This document shows positions 15,929 to 27,750 of a DNA stretch of 33,701 nt, piece by piece (within the stretch, counting starts at the first letter, position 1; each line of letters starts with the position of its first letter). This DNA is from Chromohalobacter nigrandesensis (GTDB lineage: Bacteria; Pseudomonadota; Gammaproteobacteria; Pseudomonadales; Halomonadaceae). Under the pieces are notes generated by a model. It was not told where the DNA came from. It did not search any database and saw nothing but the letters and a program-made list of their open reading frames with translations. Location: NCBI RefSeq assembly GCF_023061285.1, contig NZ_JAKGAM010000020.1, positions 1 through 33,701 on the forward strand. The letters are read 5' to 3'. The position numbers and the translations under genes are program-made.

Positions 15929-16465
15929 ATGGCCAAGAACGAAAGTACTCAGCACAAACTCTCCCGCGTAAGGGCACCTCGCGTGCACCTCACCTATGAC
16001 GTTGAAATCGGCGACAGCATCGAGAAGAAAGAATTGCCGTTCGTGGTCGGCGTCATGGGCGACTATTCGGGTAATCCGCTCGAGCCCTTGCCGCGCCTGA
16101 AGGATCGCAAGTTCGTCAATATCGATCGCGACAACTTCGACAGCGTCATGAAAGGCATCAAGCCGCGGCTGAGCTACCGTGTCGACAACACACTGGCCAA
16201 CGACGGCTCGCAGCTTCCAGTGGAACTCAACTTCAAGCGCATGGAAGACTTCGAGCCGCAGGAAGTCGTCCGCCAGGTCGAACCATTGCGCAAGCTGCTC
16301 GAAGTGCGTAACAAGCTGGCCGACCTACGCAACAAGATGGGCGGCAACGACAAGCTCGAAGAGCTGTTGATGGATGTTTTGCAGAACACGGACAAGCTCC
16401 AGACCCTGGGCGAAGAGCTGGGTCGGGAAGCCGCTGCGAAACCGCAGAACGAAGACAAGGAATAA
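15929..16465 (+). CDS. tssB: TssB, small sheath subunit (VipA)
   Basis: TssB pairs with TssC to build the contractile sheath around the Hcp tube. This 178-residue protein contains the family's RVHLTYDVEIGDS strand, KKELPFVVGVMGDYSG, RKFVNIDRDNFDSVM, LNFKRMEDFEPQEVV and the C-terminal Lys/Glu-rich helix. Length is typical. I chose the ATG at 15929, which has AGAGGA at 8 bases, rather than the in-frame GTG at 15875, because the conserved protein starts with MAKNESTQHKL. tssC follows after 12 bases. Confidence 0.96.
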   Translation: MAKNESTQHKLSRVRAPRVHLTYDVEIGDSIEKKELPFVVGVMGDYSGNPLEPLPRLKDRKFVNIDRDNFDSVMKGIKPRLSYRVDNTLANDGSQLPVELNFKRMEDFEPQEVVRQVEPLRKLLEVRNKLADLRNKMGGNDKLEELLMDVLQNTDKLQTLGEELGREAAAKPQNEDKE

Positions 16466-16477
16466 CGGGAGTTTTTC

Positions 16478-17977
16478 ATGGCTGACAATCAGACCGACAA
16501 CTCGTCACAGACCGAATCCCAGGAAGTCTTCGCACCGGAGACATCGCTGCTGGATAGCATCATTTCCGAAAGCCGTGTGGCGCGCTCGGAAACCGAACGT
16601 ACGCGTACTCGTGACCTGATCGACGAGCTGGTCAATCAGGTGCTGGAGGGGGAGGTCACGCCCAGCAAGGATCTGATCGCCGTCCTCGACTCACGCATTG
16701 CCGAGATCGATTCATTGCTGTCGGATCAGCTCAACGAGGTCATGCATGCCAGCGAGTTCCAGCAACTCGAGTCATCCTGGCGTGGCCTCAAGTATCTGAC
16801 CGATCAGTCCGAAACCAGCACCAACATGAAGATCCACATGTTGAATGCGTCCAAGAAAGACCTGGTCAAGGATCTCAAGTCGGCGTCCGAGTTCGACCAG
16901 AGTGCGCTATTCAAGAAGGTCTACGAAGAAGAGTACGGCACCTTCGGTGGCGCGCCCTACGGCATGATGATCGGCGACTATGAGTTCGGCCGCCACCCAC
17001 AGGACATGTACCTGCTGGAACAGGTTTCCCATGTCGCGGCTGCCGCGCATGCCCCGTTCATCTCCTCGGCCTCGCCGGAACTGTTCGGCTGGGACTCGTT
17101 CACCGACATGACTGGGCCGCGAGATCTAGCCAAGATCTTCGACACGGTCGAATATGCCAAGTGGAAGTCCTTCCGCAACTCGGAGGATGCCCGCTACGTC
17201 GGTTTGACACTACCGCACGTCCTGGGTCGCCTGCCCTATGGCGAGGACACCACCCCGGTGGAAGAATTCAACTTCACCGAGAACGTCGACGGACGCGACC
17301 ACCACAAATACCTGTGGATGAATGCCGCCTACACCATGGGCGCCCGGGTTACCGATGCGTTTTCCAAGTACGGCTGGTGCGTCGCGATTCGCGGTGTCGA
17401 AGGTGGTGGCCTGGTCGAGGACCTGCCGACCCATACCTTCCAGACCGACGACGGCGAAGTGGCACTCAAGTGCCCCACCGAAATATCGATCACCGACCGG
17501 CGCGAGAAGGAACTGTCTGATCTGGGCTTCATCCCGCTGGTGCATTGCAAGGGCACCGATTATGCAGCATTCTTCGGCACCCAGTCGGCCCAGTTGCCGA
17601 AGCAATACAACACCGACGTGGCCAATGCCAACGCGCGCCTTTCCTCGCAGTTGCAGTACATCTTCGCCACCTCGCGTATCGCCCACTTCATGAAAGCGAT
17701 CATGCGCGACAAGGTCGGCAGCTTCGCGTCTCGCCAGAACGTCGAGGACTACCTCAATGAGTGGCTGTCGCAATACGTACTGTTGGACGACAACGCCGGC
17801 CAGGAAGCCAAGGCCCAATACCCTCTGCGTGAAGCGCGAGTGGAAGTGGCCGAGGTCCCTGGTAAACCGGGCTCCTATAAAGCGGTCACCTTCCTGCGCC
17901 CGCATTATCAGCTAGACGAGCTGACCGCATCACTGCGCCTGGTTTCCGAGTTGCCGCAATCGACTCGTGGTTCCTGA
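16478..17977 (+). CDS. tssC: TssC, large sheath subunit (VipB)
   Basis: TssC is the larger sheath protein. Contraction of the TssB/TssC polymer drives secretion, and its N-terminal segment is the target of ClpV. The 499-residue protein carries FQQLESSWRGLKYL, the PYGMMIGDYEF and LGRLPYG motifs, WMNAAYTMGARVTDAF, GVEGGGLVEDLPTHTF, and the C-terminal YPLREARVEVAEVPGKPG region, all conserved in the family. GGGAG precedes the ATG. Codon use is strongly GC-rich, as expected of a highly expressed core gene. It is followed by a strong hairpin before tssE. Confidence 0.97.
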   Translation: MADNQTDNSSQTESQEVFAPETSLLDSIISESRVARSETERTRTRDLIDELVNQVLEGEVTPSKDLIAVLDSRIAEIDSLLSDQLNEVMHASEFQQLESSWRGLKYLTDQSETSTNMKIHMLNASKKDLVKDLKSASEFDQSALFKKVYEEEYGTFGGAPYGMMIGDYEFGRHPQDMYLLEQVSHVAAAAHAPFISSASPELFGWDSFTDMTGPRDLAKIFDTVEYAKWKSFRNSEDARYVGLTLPHVLGRLPYGEDTTPVEEFNFTENVDGRDHHKYLWMNAAYTMGARVTDAFSKYGWCVAIRGVEGGGLVEDLPTHTFQTDDGEVALKCPTEISITDRREKELSDLGFIPLVHCKGTDYAAFFGTQSAQLPKQYNTDVANANARLSSQLQYIFATSRIAHFMKAIMRDKVGSFASRQNVEDYLNEWLSQYVLLDDNAGQEAKAQYPLREARVEVAEVPGKPGSYKAVTFLRPHYQLDELTASLRLVSELPQSTRGS

Positions 17978-17989
17978 TTCTCGTACCAG

Positions 17990-18031
17990 CACCGCAGACA
18001 CCGAGGTTCGACTCACCCGGTGCCTGCGGTG
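17990..18031 (+). other. Strong intercistronic hairpin between tssC and tssE
   Basis: CACCGCAG (17990-17997), one mismatch, then CACCG (17999-18003) pair with CGGTG (18018-18022), one mismatch, and CTGCGGTG (18024-18031): a 14-pair stem with one mismatch and a 14-base loop. No T-run follows, so it is not a standard terminator. It may stabilise the upstream tssB-tssC message or reduce read-through. Confidence 0.65.
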
Positions 18032-18094
18032 CCATGGTAGTCGACACCAGCCAGCTAGACGTCAATGACGCCGCCGATATGCCAAGGAGTGGTC

Positions 18095-18577
18095 ATGAGC
18101 GAACCGTTGCAGATGATACCCACCCTGCTCGACCGCCTGCTCGACGACGAGCCACTGCACTCAAGCGAAGTGCAGCCCGGCCATCGCTGTTCCTTGGCGG
18201 ATTACAAGCAATCGGTGGTACGCGATCTGGAACTACTGGTCAACACGAGACGCGAACTGGTGGCGGAGGAACTGGATGAGTGGCCGACGTTGCAAGGCAC
18301 ACTGCTCGACTATGGGCTACCGGACTTCATCAGTCGCGGCGTTCGCAGCACCGAGGACCGGCGACTGATTCAACGTCAGTTGGAGCGCACCATCGAGCAA
18401 GGTGACAAACGCTTCAATAGCGTGCACGTCCAGTTGCTCAACCAGGACAGTCACGATCGTATCCTGCAGTTTCGTATCGAAGCGGTGCTTTCTCTGAGCG
18501 AAGCGAGCCAGCGCGTCGCCTTCGATGCCGTACTGCAAGTCAACACCCGTCAATACAAGGTGCAGAACCTGATCTGA
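18095..18577 (+). CDS. tssE: TssE, baseplate protein (gp25-like)
   Basis: TssE is the gp25-like lysozyme-fold protein of the baseplate that nucleates the sheath. It is not enzymatically active. This 160-residue protein contains LADYKQSVVRDLELLVNTRR and the family signature LDYGLPDF, then the IEQGDKRF and LQFRIEAVL strands and a C-terminal VNTRQYKV. I chose the ATG at 18095, with AAGGAG at 7 bases, over an upstream in-frame start at 18065. Its stop overlaps the tssF start by one base (TGATG), indicating translational coupling. Confidence 0.95.
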   Translation: MSEPLQMIPTLLDRLLDDEPLHSSEVQPGHRCSLADYKQSVVRDLELLVNTRRELVAEELDEWPTLQGTLLDYGLPDFISRGVRSTEDRRLIQRQLERTIEQGDKRFNSVHVQLLNQDSHDRILQFRIEAVLSLSEASQRVAFDAVLQVNTRQYKVQNLI

Positions 18578-20412
18578 TGCTCGACGACCTGCTCCCCTAC
18601 TACGAGAAGGAACTCTCGCACCTGCGCTTTTTAGGTCAGGAGTTCGCTCAACGATATCCCAAGATCGCCTCGCGGCTCCTGCTCGAGGGAGATGACTGCG
18701 AAGATCCGCATGCCGAGCGGATGATCGAGTCGTTCGCGTTTCTCAGTGCTCGTGTGCACAAGAAACTCGACGACGACTTCCCCGAGATCGTCGAGTCTTT
18801 CCTCGATGTGCTCTATCCCCATTACCTGCGTCCGACGCCAGCGCTGTCGATCGTCGAGTTCGATCCCGGTGCCCAGACGTCCTTGACCGGTGTTTATCAC
18901 TTGCCTCGACACACTGCGCTGCATTCCCGGCCAGTGGAGGACACCTTCTGCCGTTTCCGCACCTGCTATCCGGTGGACGTCTGGCCAGTGGCACTCAGCG
19001 GTGCCGAGATGACTCGCCTCGAGCGCTCGTCATTCAACCCGCATGGCAATGACAATGTCGCCAAGCTGACATTGTCATTGGAGAGCCTCGGCAACACCGA
19101 TTTCGGCAAATTGGGCATGGACCGGCTGCGCATCTTTCTCGACGGCGAAGGCAGCCTGATGCACCCGCTCTACGAATTGCTGTTCAACAACGTAGCGCGG
19201 ATCTCGGTGAGCTTCGTCGACAACGGTCAAAGGCGTGAGGTTGGGCTGGCACCGGACGCCCTCACACCGGTCGGCTTCGGCCACGACGAGGGGTTGATCG
19301 ATTATTCGGAACGCTCGTTTCTCGGGTACCGCCTGCTCCATGAATATTTCACCTTTCCCGAGAAATTCCTGTTCTTCGACCTTAACGGTTTGGCACGCCC
19401 CCTTGCCGGCAAGCCGGTAACACAGGTCCAGGTCCACTTCCTGTTCGGGGACTATGACCAGCATGAACGCCTTGCTCGGCTGGCACAGACCATAGGGCGT
19501 CATAATTTCCGCCTCGGCTGCACGCCAGTGGTCAACCTGTTCCCGCAACAGGCCGAACCGATCAAGCTCAGCCACACGCGTCACGAGTATCCAGTCGTCC
19601 CGGACGTCCGCCATGCACGCTCCACCGAGATCGTATCGATCGACGAGGTCACCCGGGTAGTACGCACCGCGACGCAGGATGAAGTCGCTCCTTGCCTGCC
19701 ATTCTTCGAGCCACGCAATAGCGAGAAGCAAGCCCGTCAAAGCTATTGGATAGCACGCCGCGTCGCCTCGGAGAACGCGCGCGACCCGGGCACGGAACTA
19801 CGCCTGCGCGTGGTCGACCGCGAACTCGAAATGCTGAATGCCAGCAGCGATACCCTGAGCCTCAAGCTGACCTGCAGCAATCGCGATCTCCCTCAGTTGA
19901 TGACCTTCGGCCACCTCCAGGGAGACTTCACGCTGGAGCGCGAGCAGGTCGTGCAGCAGATCCGCTGCCTGCGCAAGCCGACGCCACCGGCTCGCCCTCC
20001 CATGGGCAAGGGCGTGATCTGGCGGCTGATCTCGCATCTTTCTCTCAATCATATGTCGCTGGTATCGAATGGCCGTGAAGCGCTGATGGAGCTGCTCTCG
20101 CTTTATAACTACCGTGAGGCCTCGGCGATCCGCAAGCAGATCAACGGCATCGTCTCGATTTCCAGTGAACCGGTGATGACGCGAATCGGTCACCCGCGCC
20201 CCGCTTTCGTGCGAGGCACCGGCATTACCTTGGAACTCGACGAGAGCCAGTTCACCGGCAGCGGGATTTACCTGTTCGGCATGGTGCTGGATCACTTCTT
20301 CGGTCAGTACTGCAGCCTCAACAGTTTCACTCAACTTACCCTGCGCTCTCGTCAGCGCGAACAGCGAGTCGCTCAATGGCAACCGAGAACCGGTACTCAG
20401 CCCCTGGTCTGA
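18577..20412 (+). CDS. tssF: TssF, baseplate protein (VasA/ImpG)
   Basis: TssF is the largest wedge component of the baseplate, forming a TssF2-TssG complex that holds VgrG and TssK. The 611-residue protein starts MLDDLLPYYEKELSHLR and contains EFAQRYPKIASRLLLEGDDCEDPHAERMI split by family spacing, FPEIVESFLDVLYPHYLRPTPA, YRLLHEYFTFPEKFLFFDL, and the late LISHLSLNHMSLV and VRGTGITLELDE segments, all typical. Length is normal. tssG begins within its last 37 bases in another frame. Confidence 0.97.
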   Translation: MLDDLLPYYEKELSHLRFLGQEFAQRYPKIASRLLLEGDDCEDPHAERMIESFAFLSARVHKKLDDDFPEIVESFLDVLYPHYLRPTPALSIVEFDPGAQTSLTGVYHLPRHTALHSRPVEDTFCRFRTCYPVDVWPVALSGAEMTRLERSSFNPHGNDNVAKLTLSLESLGNTDFGKLGMDRLRIFLDGEGSLMHPLYELLFNNVARISVSFVDNGQRREVGLAPDALTPVGFGHDEGLIDYSERSFLGYRLLHEYFTFPEKFLFFDLNGLARPLAGKPVTQVQVHFLFGDYDQHERLARLAQTIGRHNFRLGCTPVVNLFPQQAEPIKLSHTRHEYPVVPDVRHARSTEIVSIDEVTRVVRTATQDEVAPCLPFFEPRNSEKQARQSYWIARRVASENARDPGTELRLRVVDRELEMLNASSDTLSLKLTCSNRDLPQLMTFGHLQGDFTLEREQVVQQIRCLRKPTPPARPPMGKGVIWRLISHLSLNHMSLVSNGREALMELLSLYNYREASAIRKQINGIVSISSEPVMTRIGHPRPAFVRGTGITLELDESQFTGSGIYLFGMVLDHFFGQYCSLNSFTQLTLRSRQREQRVAQWQPRTGTQPLV

Positions 20413-21448
20413 TCGATCAAGCGCGCGCCGAGCCCTGGCGATTCGGGTTCTTCCAGCTCGTGCGCCTGCTGCGTTTGCACTATAGCCGCAACGGACGCAT
20501 CGATCCGGAGAACCGCCCACACCAGGACCCTCTGCGCTTTCGTTCGCTGCTATCGCTGAATTTCCCGCCCAGCGAAATCAGCGACCTGACATTCGAGAGC
20601 GACAAGACTCGCGCCGCCAACGGCGAACCGTTGAGCGAAATTCAAGTTACTTTCATGGGCCTGGTCGGCCCATCCGGGGTACTGCCACGCCCCTATACCG
20701 AGCTGCTGATCAACCGACACATGGAAAAGCGTGATGACGCCGCTCACGCGTTCATGGACGTTTTCTCGCACCGCATGACGGCACTGTTCTACGAGGCGTG
20801 GCAGAAGTATCGCTTCCATATCGAATACGAGCGCAAAGGCAGCGCGGACTTCGAGAATTGGCTGCTGCACCTGGTGGGCTTCACGCCCACGACCATGGAA
20901 CAGACACTCGACCGCCACGACGACGCTGCATCGCTGCGGCGCAACCTGTTCAGTTGGTTTTCCGGACTCTGGAGCCAACGCCCTCGCAATGCCGGCAATC
21001 TCGAGGCGATTCTGGAATACACCTTCCAGCTCCCCTGTCGTGTAAAGCCTTTCACCGGTCGCTGGATAAACTTGGCCCCGGAACAGTACACACGGCTCGG
21101 TCAGGCCAACGCCAAGCTTGGCGAAAGCGCCATCGCAGGCACGCGGGTGCGCGACTACCAGTCGGCATTCCGGATTTCCTTTGGCCCGCTCGACCTGGAC
21201 GCCTACCGTTCGTTGCTGCCAGAGACCGAAGACCACCAGAAATTGCTGAAACTGGTGCGCTTCTATGCCGGCATCGAGCTCGACTTCGAGATCGAACTCA
21301 TCCTCGACAAGGATTGCATCCCCACTCCCCAGTTGGGAGCGGGCGGCAACCCCATTCTAGGACGCCTGGGTTGGCTCAACCCGAGCGACCGACCGGCCGC
21401 CTCCCACGGCCATGCACTCTTCGACATTCCCTTTGATGGAGCCACGGC

Positions 21449-21452
<4 letters not shown>
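20376..21452 (+). CDS. tssG: TssG, baseplate protein (VasB/ImpH)
   Basis: TssG forms the baseplate wedge with TssF. The 358-residue protein has the family opening PWRFGFFQLVRLLRLHY, then FRSLLSLNFPPSEISDL, VTFMGLVGPSGVLPRPYTEL, and the C-terminal LGESAIAGTRVRDYQ region and GCIP-like end. Length is typical. It overlaps tssF by 37 bases and tssH by four, so translation of these genes is probably coupled. Confidence 0.96.
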
Positions 21453-24118
<2,666 letters not shown>

Positions 24119-24159
24119 GCCAATGCCGCATCTAGTGAAAGAGCCAACGAGGTAACGTC

Positions 24160-26820
24160 ATGGCAGATTTAACAACGCTGGACAGTTTACTCGACACCTT
24201 CGACATCGATCTGTCGCCGTCGCAGCGGCTGCTGACACTGGACATTGCCGGGGCGTCGCTGCTGCCGCACCGGCTGGTGGGCGAGGAGCGGGTCAGTGAA
24301 CCCTTCAGCTATACGCTCGACTGCATCTCCCAGCAGGGGGATCTCGAACTCAAGACGCTGATGGCGCAGCCGGCGAGGCTGTCGATTCTGCAGGCCGATG
24401 GCGGTTATCGCCAATTGCATGGCCTGGTTGCCGAGGCCGCGCTGCTGGGCGAGGACGGCGGCGTCACCTACTACCAGCTCACCCTGGTGCCGTGGCTGGC
24501 GATGCTGAAGCTCGGCCGCGACAGCCGGATCTTCCAGGATCGCTCGGTGGTCGAGGTGCTGACCCAGGTGTTCGAGGGCCATGAACTGGCCCGGGGCCGC
24601 TACCGTTTCGACCTGCGCCGCGACTATCCCGCGCGCAGCTACTGCGTGCAGTACCGCGAGAGCGACTTCAACTTCATCAGTCGCCTCTGCGAAGAAGAAG
24701 GCCTGTGGTATTATTTTGAATATCAATCGTCCGAATCCGCCGACAACGACGACGGGGAGACCGAGGGCGATAGCCAATCCTTCGACGGCCACCGCCTGGT
24801 CATTACCGACGACGTCGACACCTGCCAACCGGTCTCGCCACAGGCGATCCGCTTCCACCGCCAGGCCGCTACCGAAACCGAAGATGCCCTCAATCAGTGG
24901 GGCGGCGTGCGCACTCAGCAGCCTACCCGCGTCAGTGTCGGCACCTTCGACTACAAGCAGCCCTCGCTGACCAAGCGTACCGGCCTCGATACCCTCAGCG
25001 ATCAGGGCAACCTGCCCGCCACCGAGGTCTACGACTACGCCGGCGCGTATTACTACCACGGCTATGAGCGCGGCGAGCGCCTCACCGAAAATCGCCTCGA
25101 GGCGCATGAATCCCTGGCCAAGCGCTTTCGCGGCAGCGGCGGCGCCCGTCAGCTCCAGGCCGGGCGCTGGTTCGAGCTCACCCAGCACTCTCAGCACGAC
25201 ACTGGCGGTGAAGAAGAACGCCAGTTCCTGCTGCTGGGCGTCAGCGTGCATGCCGAGAACGCCCTGCCGGTCTCGGCCCAGCGCCAGGCGCTGTCCGGCA
25301 GCCTGCAGCCCCAGCTCGACGCCGCCAAGCGCGCGCATGGCTTAGAGAGTGAGACGGCCGACCCGACGGGCGAACGCCTTTCTGACTATGCCACCGGCGG
25401 CACCGGTCACTTCCTGGTGGATCTCGAGGCCCAGCGCCGTACCCAGCCGTATCGTCATCCGCTGACCCATCATCGCCCCGTCATCGGCGGCCCGCAGACC
25501 GCCACCGTGGTCGGCCCGGCGAATGAAGAGATCCACACCGATCATCTCAACCGCGTGCGCGTGCAGTTCCACTGGGACCGCCAGGGGCAGAACGACGAAA
25601 ACGCGAGCGTCTGGCTGCGGGTCGCCCAGCCCAACGCCGGCGCCGGCTGGGGCGGCGTCTTCGTCCCCCGAATCGGCCAGGAAGTCCTCATCGACTTCCT
25701 CGAAGGCGATGCCGACCGCCCGCTGATCACCGGGCGGGTCTACAACGGCGACCAGCGCCCCGACTGGCACAGCCACGGCCTGCTCTCCGGCTTCAAGAGC
25801 AAGACCTATCGCGGCAGCAAGTACAACGAACTGGTCTTCGACGACGCCACCGACCAGGAGCGCGTGCGGCTCAACTCCGAAGCCGAGAAAAGCCAGCTCA
25901 ACCTCGGCTACCTGATCCACCAGAGCGGCAACACCCGCGGCGCCTTCCGTGGCACCGGGTTCGAACTGCGCAGCGACGCCTATGGCGCCATCCGCGCCCA
26001 CCAGGGGCTGTACCTCACCAGCTGGGGCCAGCTCGGCGCCAACGGCGACCAGCTCGATTTGACGCCGGCCAAGCAGCAACTCGACAGCGCCTACCAGCTC
26101 AGCGACACGCTCAGCCAGAGTGCGGCGGACCACAACGCCGACGCCCTCGACAGCCGTGAGGACCTCAAGCAGGCCGGGGAAGACGCCGACGACACCTACG
26201 GCACCAGCGAACAGCTCACCGGCTCCCAAGGGCAGGCCGATCAGAGCAATGCCAGCGGCGCCAGCGACAGCGGTGGCCGCGGCCAGGCCGCCCGCATGAA
26301 AGCCCCCTGGCTGCACCTGGCCTCGCCGGCGGGGATCACGGCGAGCACCCCCGAGTCCACCCACCTGGCCCAGGGCCGCTCACTGAGCGTCTCCAGCGGC
26401 GAAGACGTCAACATCGCCACCGGCAAGAGCCTGGTCGCCTCGATTTCGGAGAAGCTGTCGCTGTTCGTCTACCGCGCCGGGATCAAACTCTTCGCCGCCA
26501 AGGGCAAGGTCGAAGTGCAGGCCCAGCGCGACGAGATGGCGCTGACGGCACAGAAGGACGTCAAGATCACCTCCACGGAAGGGCGCGTCGAAATCAACGC
26601 CGCCAATGGCATCCTGCTGCAGAGCGGCGGCGGCTATGTACGGATCGAAGGCGGCAACGTCGACGTACATGGCCCTGGCAAGATCGACGTCAAGGGCGCG
26701 CAGCATATCTTCGGCGGACCGACGAGCCTGGATGCTCCCATGCCCGAGTTGCCGGAGGGGGCATGCGAAACCCAATTTGCCGGCGATGACGCGGCTTCGG
26801 CCGGCGCCGGCCCCCTCTAG
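24160..26820 (+). CDS. vgrG: VgrG spike protein with DUF2345 extension
   Basis: VgrG (TssI) trimers form the needle tip and dock effectors. The 886-residue protein has a gp27-like half (about 20-400, with VQYRESDFNFISRLCEEEGL), a gp5 OB-fold (about 445-530: VVGPANEEIHTDHLNRVRVQ, FHWDRQGQND, GWGGVFVPRIGQEVLIDFLE), and an Ala/Asp/Gln-rich linker (about 640-700). A DUF2345-type beta-repeat domain (about 705-860) ends with an acidic tail. There is no obvious enzymatic toxin domain, so it is probably a carrier. It begins 41 bases after clpV and heads a vgrG - DUF4123 - effector - immunity unit, so it is probably the carrier of the VasX-like effector. Its start region is about 91% identical in DNA to the vgrG at the left edge, in inverted orientation. 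Confidence 0.97.
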   Translation: MADLTTLDSLLDTFDIDLSPSQRLLTLDIAGASLLPHRLVGEERVSEPFSYTLDCISQQGDLELKTLMAQPARLSILQADGGYRQLHGLVAEAALLGEDGGVTYYQLTLVPWLAMLKLGRDSRIFQDRSVVEVLTQVFEGHELARGRYRFDLRRDYPARSYCVQYRESDFNFISRLCEEEGLWYYFEYQSSESADNDDGETEGDSQSFDGHRLVITDDVDTCQPVSPQAIRFHRQAATETEDALNQWGGVRTQQPTRVSVGTFDYKQPSLTKRTGLDTLSDQGNLPATEVYDYAGAYYYHGYERGERLTENRLEAHESLAKRFRGSGGARQLQAGRWFELTQHSQHDTGGEEERQFLLLGVSVHAENALPVSAQRQALSGSLQPQLDAAKRAHGLESETADPTGERLSDYATGGTGHFLVDLEAQRRTQPYRHPLTHHRPVIGGPQTATVVGPANEEIHTDHLNRVRVQFHWDRQGQNDENASVWLRVAQPNAGAGWGGVFVPRIGQEVLIDFLEGDADRPLITGRVYNGDQRPDWHSHGLLSGFKSKTYRGSKYNELVFDDATDQERVRLNSEAEKSQLNLGYLIHQSGNTRGAFRGTGFELRSDAYGAIRAHQGLYLTSWGQLGANGDQLDLTPAKQQLDSAYQLSDTLSQSAADHNADALDSREDLKQAGEDADDTYGTSEQLTGSQGQADQSNASGASDSGGRGQAARMKAPWLHLASPAGITASTPESTHLAQGRSLSVSSGEDVNIATGKSLVASISEKLSLFVYRAGIKLFAAKGKVEVQAQRDEMALTAQKDVKITSTEGRVEINAANGILLQSGGGYVRIEGGNVDVHGPGKIDVKGAQHIFGGPTSLDAPMPELPEGACETQFAGDDAASAGAGPL

Positions 26821-26832
26821 AGCGGAGCGATC

Positions 26833-27750
26833 ATGTCATCCTGCGAAACTAGGCGCTCTTTCCCAGCCGACAGCCCCACCCACCGCGTGGAAATGGCTGA
26901 CGCGTTCGATCCGCAATGGTTAATGGAGTGTCAATACGCGCTCCTGAATCCCCTGCGGGTCGAAAAGGCGGACATGGCGGGCCTTTCCTGCCAGCCACTG
27001 AAAACGCCATCAGTGAAAGTGCGCGACCACCTGTTGCCACAGCTGGTCTGTCTGGAGATGTTGTCCCACACGCAACGAGAGTCGCTGCTGCCACAGCTCA
27101 TGCGTTATCAGCGTCGGGGAGACTGCCTTTTCTCGGCATTGCTTCAAAGCGACGCCCCGCCCGAAGACATACTCCAGCACTTTCGCTTCACACTGGAACA
27201 GACGCGCTGGGGAAGTCGCCAGAAGTGGTGGCTGCGCTATTACGATCCGGCAGTATTTCAGCACCTGTGCTGGTTGCTGGACGAATCCCAGATGAACCGT
27301 CTGCTGGGCCCCATCAAATGCTGGCACTGGCCTGCACCGCACGAGCACTGGTCCTCACTGGCCGGTTGCCAGGTGGAAAAGCCTACCATCAATATGCCCC
27401 TGCTCTCCGACGAGCAGTGGGCCGCCATCGATCGCGTGGCCATGCTTAACACCACATTGGGCCGCCTGAACATGCTGGCCCCGGAGTGGACAACCACGTT
27501 CGAGAACTGCCGGTGGCTCGATCGCCTGCTGGAAGAAGCCCACTCACATTTCGGCATGACCGATCCGGACGACCGCCGCCTGTATGCCGAACAAGCGGCT
27601 CGCTTTCATCCACGCATTCACGATCATCCGGCCCTTCAACGGCATCTTGACGAAGTTCGTGAAACGGAGGCCCGCTACTCCTTCATCTGCGAGAACTTGT
27701 CGGCGACGGATATGCATACCATGGCTTTAGAACTCAAGGAATCGACATGA
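26833..27750 (+). CDS. DUF4123 effector-loading adaptor (Tap/TEC-like)
   Basis: DUF4123 proteins are cytoplasmic adaptors that bind a specific effector and load it on its VgrG. In V. cholerae Tap-1 does this, and VasW plays this part for VasX. The 305-residue protein shows the domain pattern: CQYALLNPLRV (about 33-43), a long helical section, WWLRYYDPAVFQHL (about 132-145), and LLGPIKCWHWP (157-167). A C-terminal helical extension ends in LELKEST. It starts 12 bases after vgrG with GGAG upstream, and its stop overlaps the effector's ATG by four bases, placing adaptor and effector in tight translational coupling. Confidence 0.88.
   Translation: MSSCETRRSFPADSPTHRVEMADAFDPQWLMECQYALLNPLRVEKADMAGLSCQPLKTPSVKVRDHLLPQLVCLEMLSHTQRESLLPQLMRYQRRGDCLFSALLQSDAPPEDILQHFRFTLEQTRWGSRQKWWLRYYDPAVFQHLCWLLDESQMNRLLGPIKCWHWPAPHEHWSSLAGCQVEKPTINMPLLSDEQWAAIDRVAMLNTTLGRLNMLAPEWTTTFENCRWLDRLLEEAHSHFGMTDPDDRRLYAEQAARFHPRIHDHPALQRHLDEVRETEARYSFICENLSATDMHTMALELKEST

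Noticed and set aside
24187-26364. Two long open frames on the minus strand opposite vgrG (about 383 and 340 codons)
   Set aside because: They lie wholly antisense to a well-supported vgrG in very GC-rich DNA, are Ala/Gly/Val-rich with no family motif, and are expected shadows.
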